From NCBI GenBank assembly GCA_938009335.1, contig CALLHT010000067.1, positions 1 through 21,302 of the forward strand: a DNA stretch of 21,302 bases, read 5' to 3'. Below, piece after piece: positions 5,769 through 12,565 of the stretch. The stretch comes from an uncultured Rhizobiaceae group bacterium. GTDB lineage: Bacteria; Pseudomonadota; Alphaproteobacteria; Rhizobiales; Rhizobiaceae. Each line of letters starts with the position of its first letter. The first letter of the stretch is position 1. A program made the position numbers and the translations under genes. The notes under the pieces were generated by a model. The model did no database searches, was not told the DNA's origin, and saw only the letters and a list, made by a program, of their open reading frames with translations.

Positions 5769-7727
5769 ATGTCAGATGACGTGAAGACCTACGATATTTT
5801 GAAAGAAGCGACACAGGGCGCGCATATCGACGAAGCAAAATACAAGGAAATGTATGAGGCTTCTGTTTCTGATCCCGATGCATTCTGGGGTGAAGAAGGC
5901 AAACGCGTTGACTGGATCAAGCCTTACACCAAAGTGAAGAATACAACATACGAATATCCTGACGTTTCCATCAAATGGTATGAAGACGGAACGCTAAATG
6001 TTGCCGCCAACTGTATTGACCGCCATCTTGCGACCCGCGGCGATCAGACCGCTATCATCTGGGAAGGTGACGAACCAACCGATGACATGCACATCACCTA
6101 TAACCAGTTGCATGAGCATGTTTGCCGCCTTTCAAATGTCATGAAAGAGCAAGGCGTGAAGAAGGGTGACCGCGTCACGCTTTACATGCCTATGGTCCCG
6201 GAAGCAGCCTATGCCATGCTTGCTTGTGCAAGGATTGGCGCGGTGCACTCTATTGTCTTTGGTGGTTTCTCGCCGGACGCGCTTGCCGGACGTATTGAAG
6301 ATTGCCAGTCAGACTTTGTGATTACAGCGGACGAAGGCATTCGCGGCGGCAAACTCATTCCGCTTAAAGCAAATACAGATGCAGCCTGCGAAATTGCAGA
6401 AAAAGCAGGCCAGAAAGTCAAAAAAGTGCTGGTCGTAAAGCGCACCGGCAATGACATAAATTGGGTTGATGGACGCGATGTCTGGTATCACGAGGCGTGC
6501 GATGCAGCTTCAACCGATTGCCCACCTGAAGAAATGAACGCGGAAGATCCACTCTTCATTCTTTATACGTCCGGCTCAACCGGAAAACCAAAGGGCGTGC
6601 TGCACACAACAGGTGGATATCTCGTTTGGGCTTCCATGACCCACCAATACACCTTCGATTATCAGGAAGGTGACATTTACTGGTGTACCGCTGATGTGGG
6701 CTGGGTAACGGGTCACTCCTACATTGTTTATGGACCGCTTGCGAACGGTGCAGTCACGCTAATGTTCGAAGGTGTTCCAAACTACCCCACCAATGCACGC
6801 TTCTGGGAAGTCTGCGATAAGCATCAGGTGAACCAATTCTACACTGCACCAACCGCAATCCGGGCATTGATGCAGGGCGGCGATGACCCTGTCAAATCGA
6901 CATCCCGTAAATCGCTTCGTATTCTTGGTACGGTCGGTGAGCCGATTAACCCGGAAGCATGGGAGTGGTATTATAACGTTGTAGGTGAACAACGCTGCCC
7001 GATTGTAGACACTTGGTGGCAAACCGAAACCGGTGGTCACATGATCACACCACTTCCGGGTGCCACAAAACTTAAACCCGGTTCTGCAACACTTCCGTTC
7101 TTTGGCGTACAGCCGCAACTGGTCGACAATGACGGTAATCCACTTGAAGGCGCAACCGACGGCAATCTTTGCATTACCGATTCTTGGCCAGGCCAAATGC
7201 GGACAGTGTATGGCGACCACGAACGCTTCGTTCAGACGTATTTCTCAACATACAAAGGCAAATACTTCACCGGTGACGGCTGTAAGCGCGATGAAGATGG
7301 TTACTACTGGATCACAGGACGCGTGGATGACGTGATCAACGTGTCCGGTCACCGCATGGGTACAGCGGAAGTTGAATCCGCGCTTGTTTCGCATGATGCG
7401 GTCTCTGAATCGGCTGTTGTTGGCTTCCCGCACGACATTAAGGGGCAGGGCATCTATTGCTATGTCACGCTGATGGCGGGCGTTGAGCCGACAGATGAAC
7501 TTCGCACCGAACTTCGCAATCATGTCCGTACAGAAATAGGGCCGATTGCCTCTCCGGATGCGATCCAATGGGCGCCAGGATTGCCGAAAACACGGTCTGG
7601 CAAAATCATGCGCCGTATCCTGCGCAAAATCGCAGAGGATGATTTCTCGAACCTTGGAGACACGTCTACTTTGGCCGATCCGGCAGTCGTTGATGATCTG
7701 ATCGAAAATCGTCAGAACAAAAAGTAA
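5769..7727 (+). CDS. acs: Acetyl-CoA synthetase
   Basis: A 652-residue AMP-forming acetate-CoA ligase, identical in length to E. coli Acs. It activates acetate to acetyl-AMP and then acetyl-CoA in the cytoplasm. Motifs in order are the adenylate-forming signature YTSGSTGKPKG (266-276), the acetate-pocket and adenine motif DTWWQTETGG (414-423), GRVDDVINVSGHRMGTAE in the mobile C-terminal domain, and PKTRSGKIMRR with K612. K612 is the lysine acetylated by Pat-type enzymes to switch off the first half-reaction. ATG 5769 is preferred because GGAGGAGA sits 8 bases upstream. The in-frame ATG at 5754 would place that ribosome site inside the gene. It is probably monocistronic, with a hairpin following at 7743. 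Confidence 0.98.
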   Translation: MSDDVKTYDILKEATQGAHIDEAKYKEMYEASVSDPDAFWGEEGKRVDWIKPYTKVKNTTYEYPDVSIKWYEDGTLNVAANCIDRHLATRGDQTAIIWEGDEPTDDMHITYNQLHEHVCRLSNVMKEQGVKKGDRVTLYMPMVPEAAYAMLACARIGAVHSIVFGGFSPDALAGRIEDCQSDFVITADEGIRGGKLIPLKANTDAACEIAEKAGQKVKKVLVVKRTGNDINWVDGRDVWYHEACDAASTDCPPEEMNAEDPLFILYTSGSTGKPKGVLHTTGGYLVWASMTHQYTFDYQEGDIYWCTADVGWVTGHSYIVYGPLANGAVTLMFEGVPNYPTNARFWEVCDKHQVNQFYTAPTAIRALMQGGDDPVKSTSRKSLRILGTVGEPINPEAWEWYYNVVGEQRCPIVDTWWQTETGGHMITPLPGATKLKPGSATLPFFGVQPQLVDNDGNPLEGATDGNLCITDSWPGQMRTVYGDHERFVQTYFSTYKGKYFTGDGCKRDEDGYYWITGRVDDVINVSGHRMGTAEVESALVSHDAVSESAVVGFPHDIKGQGIYCYVTLMAGVEPTDELRTELRNHVRTEIGPIASPDAIQWAPGLPKTRSGKIMRRILRKIAEDDFSNLGDTSTLADPAVVDDLIENRQNKK

Positions 7728-7742
7728 AGCAAAGCGATCTTT

Positions 7743-7780
7743 CAACACCCTTTCACAAATTCCACAAAGGGTGTTGACCT
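7743..7780 (+). terminator. Hairpin terminator after acs
   Basis: An 11-bp perfect inverted repeat, CAACACCCTTT (7743-7753) and AAAGGGTGTTG (7766-7776), with a 12-base loop, starts 15 bases after the acs stop. The following bases are only pyrimidine-rich (ACCTCTTTTC), so termination may be partial. The right arm overlaps a TTGACC that could be the -35 of the next small transcript. Confidence 0.6.
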
Positions 7781-7806
7781 CTTTTCAATTTATGGCACCA
7801 TCTTAG
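7774..7806 (+). promoter_or_regulatory. Candidate promoter of the small peptide RNA
   Basis: GTTGACC (7773-7779) fits the alphaproteobacterial -35 consensus CTTGAC. The matching -10 is poor: only CATCTTAG (7799-7806) lies nearby, at a spacing 2-3 bases longer than ideal. The position directly ahead of a terminator-bounded small unit argues for a promoter here, but the start point is not fixed. Confidence 0.35.
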
Positions 7807-7821
7807 TGTGTTCAACGAATC

Positions 7822-7835
7822 GAAAGGAGGTGATC
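7822..7835 (+). promoter_or_regulatory. 14-nt extended Shine-Dalgarno sequence
   Basis: GAAAGGAGGTGATC is complementary over 14 uninterrupted bases to the conserved 3' end of alphaproteobacterial 16S rRNA (GATCACCTCCTTTC). Ordinary ribosome binding sites in this window match 4-7 bases. It ends 2 bases before the ATG at 7838, with the GGAGG core at the normal spacing of 7 bases. Confidence 0.8.
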
Positions 7836-7837
7836 TA

Positions 7838-7924
7838 ATGTCGAGTGGTTTTTTGATTTCCAAGGGAATCCAGGGGAAAGAAGCTTACATTGGAGCAGCC
7901 TTCACTGAGGCTTCATTCCGCTAA
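7838..7924 (+). CDS. 28-residue peptide ORF, unknown
   Basis: ATG to TAA encodes a 28-residue peptide beginning MSSGFLISKGIQGKEAYIG and ending TEASFR. It has no clear membrane segment and I do not recognise it. The case for translation is the ribosome binding site, which is the strongest in the window and correctly spaced. The case against is that the 3' half of the ORF folds into a hairpin, so the conserved element may be the RNA. There is no run of one amino acid, as in attenuation leader peptides, and no gene follows that it could attenuate. Confidence 0.55.
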   Translation: MSSGFLISKGIQGKEAYIGAAFTEASFR

Positions 7925-7953
7925 ATTACGATTTTCACGGAAGTAAAAATCGC

Positions 7954-7987
7954 GGGGGCTACCTTTGAACCAGGTGGCCCCTTTTTT
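7954..7987 (+). terminator. Strong intrinsic terminator
   Basis: GGGGGCTACCT (7954-7964) pairs with AGGTGGCCCCT (7972-7982) over 11 positions, including two G-U pairs, with a 7-base loop and six T residues (7982-7987). It ends the small peptide transcript. In the reverse direction the hairpin is followed, after a gap, by ATTTTTA, so it may also stop leftward transcription. Confidence 0.9.
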
Positions 7988-8014
7988 GTGTTCGTGTTTA
8001 TGAATTGAGAAACC

Positions 8015-8170
8015 TAAACCCAGAAACAACAATGCTCGCCAGGGGAGGAGGATCTGGCGAGCATCATTATGATTGGTCGACCGTATTGGAGGGAGGGGGT
8101 CAACCAACAAGTCAGATTTGGGAGGAGGAGTAAATCTGACTTGGTATGTGTCAGCGTTGCCACGCTGTTG
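8015..8170 (-). ncRNA. Cuckoo/CcsR/alpha-r14-like sRNA with three anti-SD hairpins
   Basis: Three consecutive hairpins have loops that, read on the minus strand, are rich in CCUCC. In minus-strand order: stem 8108-8119/8132-8143 (12 bp), loop ACTCCTCCTCCC; stem 8073-8082/8098-8107 (10 bp with one mismatch), loop CCCTCCCTCCAATAC; stem 8032-8042/8054-8064 (11 bp), loop ATCCTCCTCCC followed by TGTTGTTTCT, a weak U-rich end. CCUCCUCCC in hairpin loops is the hallmark of alphaproteobacterial anti-Shine-Dalgarno sRNAs (cuckoo RNAs, Rhodobacter CcsR, alpha-r14). These are stress-induced and bind ribosome sites of mRNAs. A short hairpin (CAGCGT/ACGCTG, 8152-8167) may form the 5' end. Strand is chosen from the motif; ends are estimates. 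Confidence 0.75.
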
Positions 8171-8176
8171 ATGGTG

Positions 8177-8182
8177 ATATAG
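8177..8182 (-). promoter_or_regulatory. -10-like box of the anti-SD sRNA
   Basis: On the minus strand this reads CTATAT, identical to the -10 consensus reported for alphaproteobacterial housekeeping promoters. It sits about 10 bases ahead of the first hairpin of the sRNA. No good -35 is seen 16-18 bases upstream (CTCCCT), so an alternative sigma factor or an activator may be involved. Confidence 0.4.
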
Positions 8183-8213
8183 GACTTGATTTGCCTTTGA
8201 GGGAGTCCTTTTT
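8181..8213 (+). terminator. Possible + strand terminator
   Basis: AGGACT (8181-8186) pairs with AGTCCT (8204-8209), followed by five T residues (8209-8213). The 6-bp stem with a 17-base loop is modest. No + strand gene ends here, so either it is fortuitous or an unknown + strand transcript exists across the sRNA locus. It overlaps the -10-like box of the minus-strand sRNA. Confidence 0.35.
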
Positions 8214-8254
8214 CGTCATGTCAGCTATGCATCAAATGCATGCCTGAAAAACAT

Positions 8255-8282
8255 AAGGCGACCCTAACAGAGCCGCCTTTTT
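8255..8282. terminator. Bidirectional terminator below the TadG-like gene
   Basis: AAGGCG (8255-8260) pairs with CGCCTT (8274-8279). It is flanked by AAAAA on the left and TTTTT on the right, the usual form of a terminator used from both sides. It lies 22 bases past the stop of the TadG-like gene on the minus strand and probably ends that transcript. Confidence 0.55.
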
Positions 8283-8303
8283 ATCGTCCATAAAGGATGA
8301 TCA

Positions 8304-9659
8304 CTAGCCGGTAATGCGCAGATTACCAATGCTTGCAGCGATTGCACGGAATGCTTCACGTAGTTCTTGTCCGCTCGAAGCTGAGTAGTAATATGTAGTC
8401 TCATCAGTATCGGTATTAGCGCATCCGCGCAGCGTTGCCTCTGCAGAAGCTGGTGCTTGGAATGCAATCGCATAGACAATGATGCCCGGGTTTCCGTTTT
8501 TTGTGCGTTTCATGTCGTCACAAAGCTGGGTAGCGCGCGTATTGGAAACATCCACACTGTTGGCATTGTTAAACGGTGCATTGGGTCCAGCGCCAGACAA
8601 CCCCTCGTAAGCGGTGTTAAATTCACCATCCGTCATCAAGATTGCGATTTTCTGTACATCAGCGCCGTAAGCAGCAGGCTTGTTTCTGTTATTGAAAAGA
8701 TCACGCCAATTCTCAGAAAGAAGATAATAGCTCCACGCGATACCCAAGTGTCCAGCCGTAAAGCCCCCGGCATTGTATTGAAGAATCTGACTTTTAAGCG
8801 TGTTTGTATTGTTCGTCAGAGGCTGAATCTGTGCTCTTGGACAACGCAACCCTGCATTTCCAGCATTCACCGTTCTGCTATCTGAGCCTAGCGGGGCTTG
8901 GCGGAAAGACGTATCTGTTGCAGCATCACGTCCGCCACGCCCTGTTACACAATTATTTGTGGGGACATTAATGCTACTTGCAAATCCGCCGGCAAGTTGC
9001 GTCGCGTTTCCGCGGGTTGCGCGAGTTGCATAGCGACCGGCATTAATGGAGGTTGCATAGGGAACGAGACCTATACGAACACCACGTGTATTTGCATCTG
9101 GAAGAAGGATATCAACCGCATCAGAAGCTGCCGCTTTCAAATCAGCAATCTTTTGACCTTGCATAGAGCCGGTCACGTCCAACATCATGGCGACTTCAAC
9201 ATCCGTTTGCTCAAAGATGCCAGATGCACTAGAGACAATATCCAACTCATCATATCCGGCAATCTGCATCAACGTTGCATCGATTGAACTCGTTATCTCC
9301 GCAGAAATCTCTCCTGTTTCGGAATTTACGCTAAATTGAGCAATCTGGAAATCATCAGAATTTATCGCACCAATATCGTTAGATCCGTCAACATTTGCAA
9401 AAAAGAAACTTTCAAAAATTTGGCGCAATCGGCCTTGATCTGATACGCCTCTAGACATTTCTACGCCGGCCGCTAAGATTGCCGCATCCAATGCGCTATC
9501 CATTTTACTCTTCTTGCTGACCAAGCGCGTATAGTCGATCGCAGCACCACTGGACAGCATGATCGCAAATAGGCTTACTGCCGTGATCATAAACACGTTT
9601 CCAGACGTATCATCACGAAAATCGCGAATTTTCTTTAAGAGAGTGTGTGCCGCTTTCAT
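8304..9659 (-). CDS. TadG-like protein with von Willebrand factor A domain
   Basis: A 451-residue protein. The N-terminus is a TadE/TadG-type anchor: basic start, then SGNVFMITAVSLFAIMLSSG as one membrane helix (about 22-41) and IDYTRLVSKKSKMDSALDAAILAAG. The remainder is a vWA domain with a metal-ion-dependent adhesion site: D161-V-T163-G-S165-M, T301 in GGFTAGHLG, and D344 in ILMTDGEFN. Such proteins sit at or outside the inner membrane and are often annotated as pilus assembly proteins. No tad/cpa genes are nearby, so a link to Flp pili is not shown. ATG 9659 is preferred over the in-frame ATG at 9671 because GGAG lies between them, 6 bases ahead. The four C-terminal-half cysteines could form disulfides. 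Confidence 0.88.
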   Translation of the reverse strand: MKAAHTLLKKIRDFRDDTSGNVFMITAVSLFAIMLSSGAAIDYTRLVSKKSKMDSALDAAILAAGVEMSRGVSDQGRLRQIFESFFFANVDGSNDIGAINSDDFQIAQFSVNSETGEISAEITSSIDATLMQIAGYDELDIVSSASGIFEQTDVEVAMMLDVTGSMQGQKIADLKAAASDAVDILLPDANTRGVRIGLVPYATSINAGRYATRATRGNATQLAGGFASSINVPTNNCVTGRGGRDAATDTSFRQAPLGSDSRTVNAGNAGLRCPRAQIQPLTNNTNTLKSQILQYNAGGFTAGHLGIAWSYYLLSENWRDLFNNRNKPAAYGADVQKIAILMTDGEFNTAYEGLSGAGPNAPFNNANSVDVSNTRATQLCDDMKRTKNGNPGIIVYAIAFQAPASAEATLRGCANTDTDETTYYYSASSGQELREAFRAIAASIGNLRITG

Positions 9660-9809
9660 TTTTATCTCCATGCAAATGAGTTACAAGGAGTTGTGCAAAC
9701 ACCGGGCCAAGTTTAGAAAATACGGCTTCCAATCCAGGCAAATGGCTGAAAAGCTTCAAACTTCCGTTCCAATGGGGTAAATAGAACCTTAACAGACAGG
9801 GACTATTGC

Positions 9810-10007
9810 TCAGAAATCGCTAATAATGCCGTCTTTTTCCCAATCACCGAAACGTACCGGATCAGGACCATCACGTCCCAAAATCTCTTTGACCGGCGGC
9901 TTTGCCTTTGCAGCGTTACGCTCAGCAATCTCTCGACGCTCAGCAGCCTCTGCTAAAGCGCGTTTAGCAGCTTCGGGAAGTTCATTTCGATTATCGTTTG
10001 CAGGCAT
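9810..10007 (-). CDS. DUF1674 protein, succinate dehydrogenase assembly factor 4 (SDHAF4)
   Basis: A 65-residue protein with a charged Ala/Glu/Arg helix (residues 8-35) followed by the invariant family tail ILGRDGPDPVRFGDWEKDG and the terminal SDF. This tail defines the SDHAF4 (DUF1674) family, which binds flavinylated SdhA and promotes assembly of succinate dehydrogenase in mitochondria and alphaproteobacteria. It is full length. Its start faces htpX across a 97-base divergent region, the arrangement I know from rhizobia. The 150 bases between it and the TadG-like gene hold no gene or clear terminator. Confidence 0.93.
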   Translation of the reverse strand: MPANDNRNELPEAAKRALAEAAERREIAERNAAKAKPPVKEILGRDGPDPVRFGDWEKDGIISDF

Positions 10008-10033
10008 ATCGCAATCTCAAAGAAAGGAATAAA

Positions 10034-10060
10034 CTTGAAGGTATGAATTCTACACCCCAT
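10034..10060 (+). promoter_or_regulatory. Heat-shock sigma (RpoH) promoter of htpX
   Basis: CTTGAA (10034-10039), 15 bases, then CCCCAT (10055-10060). Both boxes match the classic sigma-32 consensus CTTGAA-N13-17-CCCCAT perfectly. Transcription would start near 10067, about 38 bases before the htpX ATG. HtpX is a known heat-shock/envelope-stress protease, so the placement makes biological sense. Confidence 0.75.
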
Positions 10061-10104
10061 CATATAGGAAATATCCTCACACCCTCAACCACGTGTAGAA
10101 AACC

Positions 10105-11103
10105 ATGAATATTTTTAAAACTGGTGTATTGCTTGCGGCCATGACCGCTTTGTTTATGGCGGTTGGTTACGCAATTGGCGGCCAATCCGGAATGATAATT
10201 GCGTTTCTCGTTGCTGCAGCAATGAACTTCTTCAACTATTGGAAATCAGACAAGATGGTGCTCCGTATGCATAATGCGGTGGAAGTCGACGAGCGCAATG
10301 CGCCTGAATTCTATGAAGTGGTCAGGCGATTGGCGGAAGCTGCGGATCTCCCGATGCCGGCAGTCTATATCATCAACACACCGCAGCCCAATGCCTTTGC
10401 AACGGGACGCAATCCCGAGAACGCAGCAGTTGCAGCAAGTACAGGGCTTCTTGAAACTTTGACCATGGAAGAAGTGGCTGGTGTAATGGCGCACGAACTG
10501 GCACATATCCAAAATCGCGACACCCTCATCATGACCATCACGGCTACTTTTGCAGGTGCGATTTCCATGTTAGCAAATTTTGCAATGTTTTTTGGCGGCA
10601 GTAGAGATCGCCCCGGAGGCTTTCTCGGAACGCTTGTACTAATGATTGCCGCTCCCTTTGCCGCCAGTATCGTGCAAATGGCAATCAGCAGAACACGCGA
10701 ATATGCTGCAGACAAACGCGGTGCCGAGATTTGCGGAAATCCTATCTGGCTTGCAAGCGCGTTAGAGAAAATTGCAAGTGGCAGCCAACGTATCCCCAAT
10801 CACGCAGCAGAGAAAAACCCAGCAACTGCTCACATGTTCATTATCAATCCATTGGGTCAATTCCGAAGAGATAATCTTTTCTCAACTCACCCCGATACAC
10901 ATAACCGCATAGCCGCGTTGGAAATTCTTGGACAGGATTGGGCGAGCGAAGGTTATTCTGATTCTGACGACCAAACGCATTCAGATTACGATGATCAAGG
11001 TCCTTGGGTGCAAAATCAATCCTCAGACAAAGGTCCGTGGGACACATCAAACACAGACCAGAGTGCCACGCAGCCTTGGGGCAGACCGGGCGGCAAACAG
11101 TGA
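10105..11103 (+). CDS. htpX: Membrane-bound zinc metalloprotease HtpX
   Basis: A 332-residue M48 peptidase of the inner membrane that degrades damaged membrane proteins together with FtsH. Two N-terminal hydrophobic segments (about 5-22 and 27-45) are followed by the zinc motif H130-E131-L-A-H134, two more hydrophobic segments (about 141-165 and 173-194), and E199 in REYAADKRGAEI as third ligand. The last 45 residues or so are an acidic, Asn/Gln/Ser-rich tail with repeated GPW (DDQGPW, DKGPW) and QPWG, a tail I associate with rhizobial HtpX. An RpoH-type promoter lies upstream. The TGA stop overlaps the GTG start of rsmB (GTGA). Confidence 0.97.
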   Translation: MNIFKTGVLLAAMTALFMAVGYAIGGQSGMIIAFLVAAAMNFFNYWKSDKMVLRMHNAVEVDERNAPEFYEVVRRLAEAADLPMPAVYIINTPQPNAFATGRNPENAAVAASTGLLETLTMEEVAGVMAHELAHIQNRDTLIMTITATFAGAISMLANFAMFFGGSRDRPGGFLGTLVLMIAAPFAASIVQMAISRTREYAADKRGAEICGNPIWLASALEKIASGSQRIPNHAAEKNPATAHMFIINPLGQFRRDNLFSTHPDTHNRIAALEILGQDWASEGYSDSDDQTHSDYDDQGPWVQNQSSDKGPWDTSNTDQSATQPWGRPGGKQ

Positions 11104-12467
11104 AGTCGGCGCGCTCAAGGTCAAGTACAAAGCCCTCATTCAAATCGGACAAGCCAGGACTAACAACCCGATCCGTTGCAACCAGACTTGTTACACGTGT
11201 TGTCGATGACGGGCGAAATCTGGATGCCCTTTGTGATCAAACAAATGGTCTGCAGGAGTTTTTGAAACTCGATGCACGCGATCAATCTCTTGCCCGCGCA
11301 ATTGCGATAACCACTCTGCGCAATCGGAACCATATTGAAGCAGCCATGCGCGCAATGATGGATCGCCCGCCACCAAAACGCGCGCGGCTTCTCATTCATA
11401 GCCTCCACATAGCCATAGCTCAGATCCTTTTTATGGATGTGCCAGATAGTGCGGCGGTTGATTTGGGCGTCACGATGATCGGCTCCCATGAACGCACGTC
11501 AAGATTCAAATCGCTTGCAAATGCCGTTCTAAGGCGAACCGCACGGGAAAAAGGCTACCTACTTTCTGAAAAATTTGCCTCCGTTGATCCATTCCCAAAA
11601 TGGTTCGCTAAACGCCTTCGACAGGACTACGGCAAAAAGCATGCGCAAGAAATTGCAACAACCATCGCTAAACGCCCGGGCATCGATATTTCGGTCAAGT
11701 CCGACGCTGCGGGATGGGCAAAGCGTCTCAATGGAGAACTGTTGCCGACAGGCGGTATCCGCCTTGTCACAGATACACCGGTTGTCCAACTTGAAGGATA
11801 TGAAGACGGGGAATGGTGGGTGCAGGATGCCGCCGCATCAATCCCTGCGCAGCTCATCAACGTTGAACCGGGAAAGCGGGTTTTGGAATTATGCGCAGCA
11901 CCGGGTGGAAAAACGGCTCAACTTGTCAACGCCGGATATGACGTGACCGCACTCGACATTTCCGAGACCCGACTAAAAAGGCTTTCCGAAAATCTCAAAC
12001 GACTGAAACTTGATGCAACGCTTGTGCAGGCTGACATCCTGGAATGGGAAACACCACATTTGTTTGATAGTGTTTTACTCGATGCTCCTTGCTCTTCAAC
12101 CGGCACCATCCGTAGACACCCCGATGTCCTTTGGAGCCGACAGGGCGAAGAGATCGCTGAGTTAGCAGAACTCCAATTCAAACTGGTCATGAAAGCGTTT
12201 GAATTTGTGAAACCGGGCGGAACCTTGGTTTTCTCCAATTGTTCCATCTTCAAGGAAGAGGGCGAAGATTTGCTGGCCCGTATTCTGAAACTGGATCAAG
12301 GCATCGTTCACAATAAACTGTCACCGAGCGACACATTTGAACTCCCATCCCTCATCAACGGGCAGGGTGCGTTGCGTAGCCTGCCTCATCAGTTTGCCGG
12401 AAAATCCGGGACACTCTCAACAGGATTGGATGGTTTTTTCGCTTGCCGGCTGGTGAAGCCAGAATAA
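11100..12467 (+). CDS. rsmB: 16S rRNA (cytosine-5)-methyltransferase RsmB family
   Basis: A 455-residue SAM-dependent RNA m5C methyltransferase; E. coli RsmB methylates C967 of 16S rRNA. The N-terminal third is a NusB-like RNA-binding domain (LDARDQSLARAIAITTLR). The catalytic domain has the SAM motif LCAAPGGKT (264-272) and the two conserved cysteines: C331 in DAPCSSTGTIRRHPDVLW and C381 in SNCSIFKEEGE. They are 50 residues apart, as in E. coli. GTG at 11100 was chosen because it overlaps the htpX stop (GTGA) and gives a basic N-terminus ending in KPGLTTRSVATRLV, where family similarity starts. The frame stays open further upstream, but that lies inside htpX. Translational coupling to htpX is likely. 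Confidence 0.94.
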   Translation: MKSARSRSSTKPSFKSDKPGLTTRSVATRLVTRVVDDGRNLDALCDQTNGLQEFLKLDARDQSLARAIAITTLRNRNHIEAAMRAMMDRPPPKRARLLIHSLHIAIAQILFMDVPDSAAVDLGVTMIGSHERTSRFKSLANAVLRRTAREKGYLLSEKFASVDPFPKWFAKRLRQDYGKKHAQEIATTIAKRPGIDISVKSDAAGWAKRLNGELLPTGGIRLVTDTPVVQLEGYEDGEWWVQDAAASIPAQLINVEPGKRVLELCAAPGGKTAQLVNAGYDVTALDISETRLKRLSENLKRLKLDATLVQADILEWETPHLFDSVLLDAPCSSTGTIRRHPDVLWSRQGEEIAELAELQFKLVMKAFEFVKPGGTLVFSNCSIFKEEGEDLLARILKLDQGIVHNKLSPSDTFELPSLINGQGALRSLPHQFAGKSGTLSTGLDGFFACRLVKPE

Positions 12468-12565
12468 TGTTTTCAACAGTTCTTCTGAGTTTTAGGCTTT
12501 TTGACAAGCACATAAGCAGTTACCGTTGAAGGATAAAAGATGCGGCCCGGAATGCATTTCGGGGA

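Larger units (their letters stand above)
7807..7988 (+). ncRNA. Small structured transcript carrying a 28-codon ORF
   Basis: A self-contained unit of roughly 180 nt lies between acs and the TadG-like gene. In order it has a very strong ribosome binding site, a 28-codon ORF, a hairpin within the ORF end (AGCCT 7897-7901 / AGGCT 7908-7912), a hairpin CGATTTT 7929-7935 / AAAATCG 7946-7952, and a strong intrinsic terminator. No longer gene follows on this strand, so it is not a leader of a downstream gene. It could be a small mRNA, a regulatory RNA, or both. I recall that Hyphomicrobiales carry several conserved stand-alone small RNAs but cannot assign this one to a named family. Confidence 0.55.

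Noticed and set aside
7838..7924. Attenuator leader peptide
   Set aside because: There is no run of a single amino acid codon and no biosynthetic gene downstream on the same strand.
8032..8143. Regularly spaced hairpins that could suggest a CRISPR array
   Set aside because: The stems differ in sequence and only the loops are alike; there are no identical direct repeats with spacers and no cas genes.
8227..8241. ATGCAT-CAA-ATGCAT short palindrome
   Set aside because: A 6-bp repeat with a 3-base loop in an AT-rich gap, with no gene or promoter that it would control; likely chance.
8215..8303. 19-codon minus-strand ORF starting in front of the sRNA
   Set aside because: It runs through the bidirectional terminator hairpin, has no ribosome site and does not resemble the DUF1127 proteins found before CcsR RNAs.
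8457..9287. Open frames of 142 and 129 codons on the + strand
   Set aside because: They lie wholly antisense to the TadG-like gene, whose frame carries the vWA metal site; their translations look random and lack ribosome sites.
11004..11099. Earlier start for rsmB inside htpX
   Set aside because: The extra N-terminal residues are only the shifted reading of the htpX tail; the GTG overlapping the htpX stop fits family length.
12502..12507. TTGACA as a promoter for the heparinase gene
   Set aside because: No acceptable -10 box lies 16-18 bases downstream (CGTTGA at 17).
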